Part shown: positions 37,076 to 43,793 of the stretch, piece after piece | How positions within the stretch are numbered: position 1 is the stretch's first letter | Layout of the letters: each line of letters begins with the position of its first letter | Assembly (NCBI GenBank): GCA_902536065.1 | Contig: CACAVZ010000009.1 | Location: forward strand, 1-43,793 | Reading direction: 5' to 3' | DNA: 43,793 nt | Origin: an uncultured Synechococcaceae cyanobacterium | GTDB lineage: Bacteria; Cyanobacteriota; Cyanobacteriia; PCC-6307; Cyanobiaceae | Notes under the pieces: generated by a model | What the model was told of the DNA's origin: nothing | The model's input: the letters and a program-made list of their open reading frames with translations, nothing else | The model's database searches: none | Translations under genes and position numbers: made by a program

Positions 37076-37172
37076 AAGGAATTTGCGCTTTCTAATCGTA
37101 GCTGAAAGTACCTCAATTATCCAAAAAATATCCCAATATTTACACTTTTAATTATCAGATTAAATCTAATTT

Positions 37173-38222
37173 TTAATTTACTATTCCTTCTACTTGCCAT
37201 TGTAAAGTTTCACCTGCATGAAATGGTTTTATTTGTCCGACAATATTTTTTTCTTCAACAACATCAATATATTCTTTAATTTTGTTAGGTCTAGAAACTA
37301 ATTTTAATTTTTCTTTATTTGGTGGAACATTATAAAAATTAGGGCCATTCAAACTTGCAAACTTTTCAAAATTATCTAAAGCATCCTCCTCTTCAAACAC
37401 AGATAAATAGCTTTCTATTGCTACTGGCGAATTGAATATACCTGCACAACCGCAAAAAGCTTTCCACTCTCTAAGATGAGGAGCAGAGTCAGTTCCTAAG
37501 AAAAAGCATTCTTTCCCACCCGTTGCAGCTTTCCTTAAGGCTAGTCTATTTTTTTCTCTTTTAGCTACTGGTAAGCAGTAAAAATCGCTATTTAAGCCCC
37601 CAAAAAACATTGCATTTCTATTAATATGCAAATGATGTGGAGTGATAGTAGCTCCAATCTTATTTTCTTGAACAAAATCAACTGCATAAGAGGTGGTTAT
37701 ATGTTCTAAAACAATTTTTAATTTTGGAAATTTTTTAACTATTTGGGAAAGGTCTCTATCTATAAAAACTTCTTCTCTATCAAATATATCTACTTCAGAA
37801 TCAGTAACTTCCCCGTGAACTAAAAGAGGTATTCCAGTATCTTGCATTGATTCGAAAATCTTATATAGATTTTCTATTTTCTTAACTCCATGACTGGAAT
37901 TTGTTGTCGCATTAGCAGGATATAATTTTGCTGCGAAAAAGATTTTATTTTTGAAACCATTTATTAGTTCTGTTCTATCAGTATCATCAGTAAGATATAG
38001 TGTCATTAGTGGCTCAAAGTTAGAACTTTCTGGTAAAGCTTCAATAATAGATTTTTTGTAAGAGATAGCGCTTTCAACAGATGTAATAGGATTTTTAGTA
38101 TTTGGCATAACGATAGCTCTTCCAAAAAATTCGGAGGAAAAATGAATGATATTTTTTAATACAAGACCTTCTCTTAAATGTAAATGCCAATCATCAGGTT
38201 TTATTATGGTTAAAGTCTTCAA
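37173..38222 (-). CDS. pyrC: Dihydroorotase
   Basis: A 349-residue zinc amidohydrolase that converts carbamoyl-aspartate to dihydroorotate in pyrimidine synthesis. Zinc-binding His13 and His15 are in DWHLHLREG. The carboxylated Lys99 is in FFAAKLYPANATTNSSHG, further ligands are in LLVHGEV and LEHITT, and the catalytic Asp is in FLGTDSAPH. This is the shorter class II form, as in E. coli PyrC. The start is TTG at 38222, which gives the expected N-terminus (KTLTIIKPDDWH). The next feature downstream of its stop is the tRNA-Leu. Confidence 0.96.
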   Translation of the reverse strand: MKTLTIIKPDDWHLHLREGLVLKNIIHFSSEFFGRAIVMPNTKNPITSVESAISYKKSIIEALPESSNFEPLMTLYLTDDTDRTELINGFKNKIFFAAKLYPANATTNSSHGVKKIENLYKIFESMQDTGIPLLVHGEVTDSEVDIFDREEVFIDRDLSQIVKKFPKLKIVLEHITTSYAVDFVQENKIGATITPHHLHINRNAMFFGGLNSDFYCLPVAKREKNRLALRKAATGGKECFFLGTDSAPHLREWKAFCGCAGIFNSPVAIESYLSVFEEEDALDNFEKFASLNGPNFYNVPPNKEKLKLVSRPNKIKEYIDVVEEKNIVGQIKPFHAGETLQWQVEGIVN

Positions 38223-38339
38223 AATTTTTTCTATTTAATCAATTTTAACAGCAAATTAAAATTGACAATAATTTATAGATATTCGAGGATAGTTATTAAC
38301 CAATTGTGAAATTTTTATTTTCTAAATGAAATCCTAAAT

Positions 38340-39416
38340 ATGAGTGATTTTTTACTTCCAATAATAGAAATAGTTTTAGGCGTAGTTTTACTTTTTGCTG
38401 GAGGAGAGTTCTTTATTCAAGGAGCCATATTTTTATCTTTGATTTTAGGAATACCTCAAATAGTAATTGGATTAACAGTTGTTTCTCTTGGGACGAGCTC
38501 GCCTGAATTATTGGTAAGTTTAAGTTCAATTTTAAAAGGCAGTGATTCGCTTGCAGCAAGCAATGTAATTGGAAGCAATATTTTCAATGTTCTCGTTGTT
38601 TTAGGTATAAGTTCATTGATAACACCACTTAAGGTAAAAAGCAGAATAGTTAGAAGAGATGTGCCTCTATTAATGGCTATCTCTTGTGCAGTATGGGCCA
38701 TGTCATCAACAGGCTTATTAACATTTCAAGCAGGAGTATTTCTAATATTTTGTTTAATCTTAAATACAATATGGGAAATTAATACCATCAATGAGAAAGG
38801 AGAAGAGACAAAAGATGCTGAACCTGAGATAGAAGACTTTAAAGAGAATAAAGGGAAGCTTAATATTTTACTAAAGTTAATATTGGGAATATTTCTTTTA
38901 AGCTTTGGTTCAAATATTTTAGTAAATGGTTCTCAAACGCTTGCTACTCTTTTGGGGGTAAATGAAATTGTTATTGGTTTAACTATCGTCGCCACCGGGA
39001 CATCTTTACCTGAATTAGTAACTTCAATAATTGCTGCATTTAAAGGAAAAACAGATCTTGCAATTGGTAATGTAATAGGAAGTAATTTGCTTAATCAACT
39101 TTTAATCCTAGGAAGTTGTAGCATTTTTTCAGGATTTAAAGGTTTACTTATTGAACAAAGTCTAATAAAAGTTGACTTACCATTTATGGTTTTAACTACC
39201 TTTGCATGCTTACCAATTTTCTGGAGCAAAGGGAAAATTACCAGAATTGAAGGATTTACTTTAATTAATTTTTATATTTTTTACATTCTCGATAAGATAC
39301 TCTTTTTGAATAAATTTAATTATCTCTCTGAATTAAGGATAGTTTTATTTATTTACTTATCACTACTTATAGTAATTCTATTTGCTCAAGAAAAATTAAA
39401 ATTTTCTAATTCATAA
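38340..39416 (+). CDS. Ca2+/cation antiporter of the CaCA family (YrbG-like)
   Basis: A 358-residue inner-membrane protein with two homologous halves. The alpha-1 repeat has SLGTSSPELLVS (49-60) and SNVIGSNIFNVL (74-85); the alpha-2 repeat has ATGTSLPELVTS and GNVIGSNLLNQL about 160 residues later. These motifs form the ion-binding site of the CaCA family, which exchanges Ca2+ (or other cations) for Na+ or H+. A charged loop (about 145-180) separates the halves. It ends 2 bases from the glutathione reductase gene on the opposite strand. Ion specificity is inferred only. Confidence 0.9.
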   Translation: MSDFLLPIIEIVLGVVLLFAGGEFFIQGAIFLSLILGIPQIVIGLTVVSLGTSSPELLVSLSSILKGSDSLAASNVIGSNIFNVLVVLGISSLITPLKVKSRIVRRDVPLLMAISCAVWAMSSTGLLTFQAGVFLIFCLILNTIWEINTINEKGEETKDAEPEIEDFKENKGKLNILLKLILGIFLLSFGSNILVNGSQTLATLLGVNEIVIGLTIVATGTSLPELVTSIIAAFKGKTDLAIGNVIGSNLLNQLLILGSCSIFSGFKGLLIEQSLIKVDLPFMVLTTFACLPIFWSKGKITRIEGFTLINFYIFYILDKILFLNKFNYLSELRIVLFIYLSLLIVILFAQEKLKFSNS

Positions 39417-39418
39417 TT

Positions 39419-40783
39419 TTAGCTATACATAGTCACAAACTCTTCTGAGATGGTTGGGTGCAACGCCATAGTAATATCAAATTCTTTTTTTGTTATCCCT
39501 GCATTTAATGAAATCGATACCATTTGAATAATCTCAGATGATGTTTCTCCAAACATATGACATCCCAGGACCTTATCAGTTTGCTTATGAACTACAATCT
39601 TCAACATACATTTTGATTTGTTCTTTTTAAAAGTATTAGACATAGGGGTAAATTTGCATTTGAAAATTTTTATGTTTTTTTCAGAGTGAATCTCTATAGC
39701 TTGTTTCTCACTTAAGCCAACTGTTGAAATTTCTGGAATAGTGAAAACGGCTTTAGGAATATAATCATAATTTACTTTTCTTTTTTGGCCATTAAAAAAA
39801 TTATCCGAAAAAACTCTCCCTTGTTCTATTGCTACTGGAGTTAAGTTTGGTTTATTTATAATATCGCCAACTGCAAAAATATTTGAGTTGCTCGTTTGAT
39901 TAAGTTCATCAACATCTAAATATTGGCCATCCATCTTTAGATTTAAAAAATCTAAATTTAAAGGCAAAAGATTTGGTTCTCTACCTGTAGCAATAAGGAC
40001 ATTATTAGTCAGGAGTTTATCGCCCGAGTCTAATGTAGATTCCAGATTTCCATTTACTCTCTTGATAGCCTTTAATTGAGTATTGGAGATTATGTTTATG
40101 TCAGTATACGTAGGAGATTCCTCCAGGCAGAAAGAAAGATCATCATCAAAACCATTAAGTAGATGTTGACCTCTAATTAATTGATTTACTTCAGTACCTA
40201 AATTGGTGAAAATAGAAGCAAATTCACAAGCAATATATCCTCCTCCAACTATTAATATTGATTTAGGAAAATTTTCTAATTCAAAAATATCATCACTGGT
40301 CCATGCCAAATCTATCCCAGGAATATCCAATTTCTTTGGTTTGCCACCAACTGAAATAAGAATTTTTTTTGAAGTTATTTTGTTTTTAATTTTCTTTGAT
40401 TTTGGACAAATTATTTCTAATTCATTTTGATTCGTAAACCTTCCTAAGCCTTCAAAAACAGTTACGTTCAATTTATTTAAAGAATTTCTATGTAAATTAC
40501 TTAATCTAGAAACCTCCTCTCTAACGTTCTTCAATAAAATATTTGATTCAAAATTAATGCCTCCATTTTTTAATCCATATCCTTTAGAAGAATCCATATT
40601 TTTTTTACATTTAGCAGCGTAAACCATTAATTTTTTAGGAACACATCCCCTTATCACGCAAGTTCCTCCTATTTTATTTACTTCTATGATTGCGACTTTT
40701 GATCCATAACTTGCAGCACGTTTAGCCGCGGCGAGTCCCCCAGATCCAGCTCCAACAACAATTAAATCGAATTCAAATTCCAA
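39419..40783 (-). CDS. gor: Glutathione reductase (NADPH)
   Basis: A 454-residue flavoprotein disulfide reductase that regenerates reduced glutathione. The FAD motif GAGSGGLAAA is at 11-20. The redox pair Cys42 and Cys47 is in GGTCVIRGCVPKK, a form typical of glutathione reductases. ILIVGGGYIACEFASIF is the NADPH fold, and FAVGDIINKPNLTPVAIEQGR follows. The C-terminal ALHPTISEEFVTM has the catalytic His and Glu. The start is TTG. It is divergent from a glutathione transferase-like gene with 52 bases between starts, suggesting shared control. Some related flavoprotein reductases look similar, but the Cys motif favours this call. Confidence 0.93.
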   Translation of the reverse strand: MEFEFDLIVVGAGSGGLAAAKRAASYGSKVAIIEVNKIGGTCVIRGCVPKKLMVYAAKCKKNMDSSKGYGLKNGGINFESNILLKNVREEVSRLSNLHRNSLNKLNVTVFEGLGRFTNQNELEIICPKSKKIKNKITSKKILISVGGKPKKLDIPGIDLAWTSDDIFELENFPKSILIVGGGYIACEFASIFTNLGTEVNQLIRGQHLLNGFDDDLSFCLEESPTYTDINIISNTQLKAIKRVNGNLESTLDSGDKLLTNNVLIATGREPNLLPLNLDFLNLKMDGQYLDVDELNQTSNSNIFAVGDIINKPNLTPVAIEQGRVFSDNFFNGQKRKVNYDYIPKAVFTIPEISTVGLSEKQAIEIHSEKNIKIFKCKFTPMSNTFKKNKSKCMLKIVVHKQTDKVLGCHMFGETSSEIIQMVSISLNAGITKKEFDITMALHPTISEEFVTMYS

Positions 40784-40835
40784 GATTTTTTTTATTCAAT
40801 TATTATAACGTTAGTTTATAGCTTTAATACAAATA

Positions 40836-42068
40836 ATGAATGGGATTTTGACATGGGCTGATTTAAATAAGTTCGAAGTAGAAGATCTAGATAGAGTAAA
40901 TGGTATAAATAATTCCTACGCAAATCTAAGATTATTTGGGCATACTGAAAATGATGCAATAGTTACCCTTTATAGGGATAGGCATTCTTGGTGTCCTTAC
41001 TGTCAGAAAATATGGTTATGGCTTGAATATAAGAGAATTCCTTACAGAGTTAAGAAAATAAATATGTTTTGCTACGGTCAAAAAGAAAGTTGGTTCCTTC
41101 ACAAAGTAAGATCAGGGAAATTACCTGCAATTGAATTTAATGGCCAAATTGTAACTGAAAGCGATGACATCATAGCTTTTTTAGAAAAGAAATTTGGAGC
41201 ACTTGGATCTTTTATAACATCTAGTGACCTTATTAAAATTCGAAAATTAGAAAGAGAAATTTTCAGATCTTGGTGTAATTGGCTCTGCCGAGAAAGTTTT
41301 AATTCTATAGATAACTCTTTAAGAAAAAAAAGATTTAGAGAATATATTTCTCAATTCGATGAAATCTTAAGTAGATCAAAATCAGGATTTGTTGATCCAT
41401 CAGTATCTAATGCCGGCGATATAGAGCCTGGTGTTGGAGATATAATTTTTATTCCCTATATAGAGAGAATAAATGCATCACTATTTTATTATAAAGGGTT
41501 TAATTTGAGATCTAATTACTGTCATTTAGATAACTGGCTTACCCTTTTTGAAGGAACAAGTGCTTATAGAGGCACTCAAGGAGATTTTCATACCCACTCT
41601 CATGATTTACCACCACAAATGGGTGGATGTTATAAAGAGAGCAGTGAACAACAGATTACTTTCTCTGAGCTAATAGATACTGGAAAGGGTCTCGGAAATT
41701 ATGAACTAAATAAAAATTATGATTCAAATTATTTCGCTAAAGTTGCTCTTAAAAGAGTTATAAAGCACAAAGATAATTTATTAAAAGTTAACCCATATGA
41801 TAAAGAATCTTTTGATGAATCATTGAGATCAGCATTGACTCATATGTTAACGGGCGAAGTAATAATCCCTGAAAAACTCTCAGGAAACTCTTTAAGATAT
41901 TTAAAAAATAGAATCTCAGTTCCGAGAGATATGCCAATTATTTCAGCAAGGTTATTAAGACAATCATTATATAAAATTGAATTGCTAAGTAATAATAATG
42001 AGATAGATAAGATACCTTCAAGTCATAGATATGATCAAGATCCTAAAAATTTCAGTAAAAATTTATAA
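40836..42068 (+). CDS. Glutathione S-transferase-like protein with CPYC motif
   Basis: A 410-residue protein with a thioredoxin-fold GST N-terminal domain at about 40-120. [21 protein letters not shown] carries Cys53 and Cys56 in a CPYC glutaredoxin-type motif, and [19 protein letters not shown] is the glutathione-contact region. A helical GST C-terminal domain follows (about 125-250) with [13 protein letters not shown]. The last 150 residues are an extra region, with LPPQMGGCY, not found in standard GSTs of about 220 residues. Deglutathionylation or thiol transfer is plausible. It ends tail-to-tail with dnaA, sharing a TTATAA that provides both stops. Confidence 0.82.
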   Translation: MNGILTWADLNKFEVEDLDRVNGINNSYANLRLFGHTENDAIVTLYRDRHSWCPYCQKIWLWLEYKRIPYRVKKINMFCYGQKESWFLHKVRSGKLPAIEFNGQIVTESDDIIAFLEKKFGALGSFITSSDLIKIRKLEREIFRSWCNWLCRESFNSIDNSLRKKRFREYISQFDEILSRSKSGFVDPSVSNAGDIEPGVGDIIFIPYIERINASLFYYKGFNLRSNYCHLDNWLTLFEGTSAYRGTQGDFHTHSHDLPPQMGGCYKESSEQQITFSELIDTGKGLGNYELNKNYDSNYFAKVALKRVIKHKDNLLKVNPYDKESFDESLRSALTHMLTGEVIIPEKLSGNSLRYLKNRISVPRDMPIISARLLRQSLYKIELLSNNNEIDKIPSSHRYDQDPKNFSKNL

Positions 42069-43457
42069 GTTTTTTCTCGAATCTATTTGAAGTAAATCTC
42101 TTATTTTTTGAACTTGGCTTGCGATATTAGGATCAATAGATAATTTTTTTTCAACTTGTTCAATCGCATACATAACTGTTGTGTGGTCCTTACCCCCAAA
42201 TTCATCTCCAATTCTTGGTAAGCTAAGATTTGTTCCATGTCGCATAAGGTACATACCTATTTGCCTAGCTTGACTTACTGGTTTTCTCCTACTTGAACTA
42301 ATCAATTCATCAGTAGAAACCTTAAAGAAATCTGACACTTTATTAATAACTTGTTTTGGAGTAACAACTACTCCTACACTATTTGGATCAAGCATTGGAG
42401 CAATTGATTGAACTGTCATTGGCAAGCCTGTTATTGATGCAAAAGCAACAGCTCTAGTAAATGCTCCTTCCAATTCTCGAATATTCGAAGTGAATCTTCC
42501 TGCAATGAATTGTATTAAATCTCTTGGGAGATTCATCCTCTCTTGTTCTGCCTTTTTTTGAAGAATAGCTGTTCTTGTCTCAAGGTCGGGGGGCTGAATA
42601 TCTGCAGTCATGCCCATTGAGAATCTAGAAATTAATCTCTCTTGAATTCCCGATAATTGATTTGGAGGTCTATCACTTGCAATAACTATTTGACTTCCTG
42701 ATTCATGAAGAGCATTGAAAGTATGAAAAAATTCTTCCTGAGTATACTCTTTCCCTTCTAAGAACTGTATATCGTCTATTAAAATCAAATCCACATTTCT
42801 ATATTTATCTCGAATAGCTGTCATTCCATCCCTTCTAATACCACTTATAACGTCGTTAGTAAAAGTCTCTGTAGATACATATTTGACTTTTGCTTCTGGA
42901 TCTATTTCCAATCGATAATGACCTATTGCTTGCATTAAATGAGTTTTACCAAGACCTACTCCACCACAAATGAATAATGGATTAAATTCTCTACCTGGAG
43001 ACTCTGCAACAGCTAAAGCTGCGGCATGAGCCAATCTACTATTTGGACCAACAACAAATCTTTTAAAAACGTAGCGTAAATTTAAACCGTGGGGATTTTT
43101 AAGTCGATTCTTTAAAGAAATATCTTTGCTATTGTTGGGACTTGATTTAGTTTTATAGTTCAAGTTCTGTTCATCTTTGTTCTCTCTATTTGTTAAATCG
43201 CTACTGATATTTGTTTCAGACTTAAAAACAACTTTTACATCACGACCACAAATTTCTTTTGCAGCTTTTTCTATAGTGTCACAATAATTCTTTCTTAACC
43301 AATCACTGGAAAATGTATTTGGAGCGACCAAGGTCAATAACCCATTCTCAAAACAATTAAACTTAGCAGGCCTTATCCATGTCTCAAATGAAGGCTTACT
43401 TAAAGTTTTTTGGAGTAATTGTTGAACTTCCGCCCAAATAGGATTAGTTGCTTGCAA
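42063..43457 (-). CDS. dnaA: Chromosomal replication initiator protein DnaA
   Basis: A 464-residue AAA+ initiator. Domain I is at about 1-80 ([21 protein letters not shown]), followed by a short low-complexity linker (about 81-115). Domain III has Walker A GGVGLGKT (165-172) and Walker [10 protein letters not shown] (225-232). Domain IV has a DNA-binding DHTTVMYAI (424-432). All key motifs are present. The start is TTG at 43457, since no ATG or GTG is in frame nearby and the N-terminus fits. An inverted repeat lies 12 bases upstream. No dnaN and no cluster of canonical DnaA boxes is adjacent, so this is not evidently the origin. Confidence 0.96.
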   Translation of the reverse strand: MQATNPIWAEVQQLLQKTLSKPSFETWIRPAKFNCFENGLLTLVAPNTFSSDWLRKNYCDTIEKAAKEICGRDVKVVFKSETNISSDLTNRENKDEQNLNYKTKSSPNNSKDISLKNRLKNPHGLNLRYVFKRFVVGPNSRLAHAAALAVAESPGREFNPLFICGGVGLGKTHLMQAIGHYRLEIDPEAKVKYVSTETFTNDVISGIRRDGMTAIRDKYRNVDLILIDDIQFLEGKEYTQEEFFHTFNALHESGSQIVIASDRPPNQLSGIQERLISRFSMGMTADIQPPDLETRTAILQKKAEQERMNLPRDLIQFIAGRFTSNIRELEGAFTRAVAFASITGLPMTVQSIAPMLDPNSVGVVVTPKQVINKVSDFFKVSTDELISSSRRKPVSQARQIGMYLMRHGTNLSLPRIGDEFGGKDHTTVMYAIEQVEKKLSIDPNIASQVQKIRDLLQIDSRKNL

Positions 43458-43468
43458 AATTTTATTAT

Positions 43469-43485
43469 CTAGATTATCAATCTAG
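43469..43485. promoter_or_regulatory. Inverted repeat upstream of dnaA
   Basis: CTAGATT (43469-43475) and AATCTAG (43479-43485) are perfect inverted copies around ATC, 12 bases before the dnaA TTG. TTATC, the first half of a DnaA box, occurs at 43465, 43474 and 43508. An operator role, possibly self-regulation, is an inference. No Shine-Dalgarno is seen between the repeat and the start. Confidence 0.35.
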
Positions 43486-43626
43486 TTGGAATTTAATAAT
43501 TGGCCATTATCAAATCATAAGATCACGATAAATTTAAAATTATTTAACAATGCATCATCTAATTCTTTAAAAATAAATTTTAAATTTTTTATTAGACATA
43601 TAATTATTTTAAATCTCTCTAAAGTA

Positions 43627-43793
43627 TTGAATAAAGCATTACTTATTATCATGGCTAAATGGCATGGTTTTGGAAGATGCAAAACAAGATTATCAAAAGA
43701 TATAGGTAAAATAAATTCTGCAAAAGTACAAAGTGTGATGACCAAACACACTATTTTAGTCGCCAAATCTCTTCAAAGGGAAAAACTACTTGA
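43627..43793 (+). CDS. DUF2064/TIGR04282-type glycosyltransferase-like protein (5' part only)
   Basis: The frame runs open off the end of the window. It encodes LLIIMAKWHGFGRCKTRLSKDIG followed by a helical segment with TKHTILVAKSL. This fits the N-terminal sugar-nucleotide-binding motif (F/M-A-K-x-x-x-x-G-R-x-K-T-R-L) of the DUF2064/TIGR04282 family, related to glycosyltransferases. Because family members begin a few residues before the MAK segment, the TTG at 43627 is the likely start and the ATG at 43651 the alternative. The frame is also open further upstream, without an ATG. Divergent from dnaA; the catalytic part lies outside the window. Confidence 0.7.
   Translation, partial: MNKALLIIMAKWHGFGRCKTRLSKDIGKINSAKVQSVMTKHTILVAKSLQREKLL

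Noticed and set aside
43458-43626. Replication origin next to dnaA
   Set aside because: No cluster of near-consensus DnaA boxes, no dnaN and no unwinding-type repeat array is visible; only weak half-boxes occur.
43515-43766. 83-residue minus-strand frame after dnaA
   Set aside because: It lies opposite the clear DUF2064 N-terminal motif on the + strand and within the dnaA upstream region; its sequence has no family resemblance.
1-43793. CRISPR arrays, insertion sequences, prophage or toxin-antitoxin modules
   Set aside because: No regularly spaced long repeats, transposase, integrase or phage structural genes were seen. The HTH protein at 34159 follows a DUF1232 gene rather than a toxin.

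Overview
The window looks like chromosomal DNA of Prochlorococcus, most likely a high-light clade. It is strongly AT-rich (roughly 30% G+C by eye) and genes are packed with short gaps, frequent overlaps and many TTG/GTG starts. It carries oxyphototroph-specific genes (plastocyanin petE, NDH-1 subunits ndhD and ndhL, Ycf51, a cyAbrB regulator, DUF760, DUF3007, DUF4336). I see no insertion sequence, prophage, CRISPR array or rRNA. No gene-free stretch exceeds 300 bases; the longest is about 230 bases, at 34477-34674 plus flanking non-coding sequence.

Layout. 1-69: end of an upstream gene (probably signal peptidase I). 116-5532: a DUF760 gene facing a leftward five-gene run: degenerate YcjF/DUF697 protein, then an ABC metal importer whose binding protein has a manganese-type His-His-Glu-Asp set, then a DUF4336 protein. 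5698-14771: rightward genes comprising an RG-rich small protein overlapping trpS, then thrS, glk, thrB, ndhD and prlC. 14764-21069: leftward run of a lipase-like hydrolase, folB, proA and a large TamB-like protein. 21122-31425: rightward run of ycf51, DUF4332, a small exported protein, a CocE-type hydrolase, glgB, hemE, an epimerase, petE and clpB. 31474-34476: leftward QueD-like gene divergent from hisIE, followed by a group 2 sigma factor, a DUF1232 membrane protein and a small HTH protein. 34675-38222: YciI-like gene, cyAbrB, the ndhL-DUF3007-trpA cluster, tRNA-Leu(UAA) and pyrC. 38340-43793: Ca2+/cation antiporter, glutathione reductase, a divergent CPYC-type glutathione transferase, dnaA, and the start of a DUF2064 glycosyltransferase-like gene.

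Most genes are core housekeeping: protein synthesis (trpS, thrS), amino acid, nucleotide and cofactor synthesis (thrB, proA, trpA, hisIE, pyrC, folB, hemE), glycogen synthesis (glgB), electron transport (petE, ndhD, ndhL), protein quality control (clpB, prlC), outer-membrane biogenesis (tamB-like), redox defence (gor, GST) and replication initiation (dnaA). I did not find an obvious new multi-gene system. The most unusual signal is a perfect 15-bp inverted repeat with a following T-rich tract, lying inside the first codons of clpB just downstream of petE. It looks like an intrinsic terminator or RNA switch overlapping a coding start. Second is a helically phased array of TTAATTAA palindromes upstream of the sigma factor gene. 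All assignments come from reading the sequence and recalled family motifs; no database search was run.
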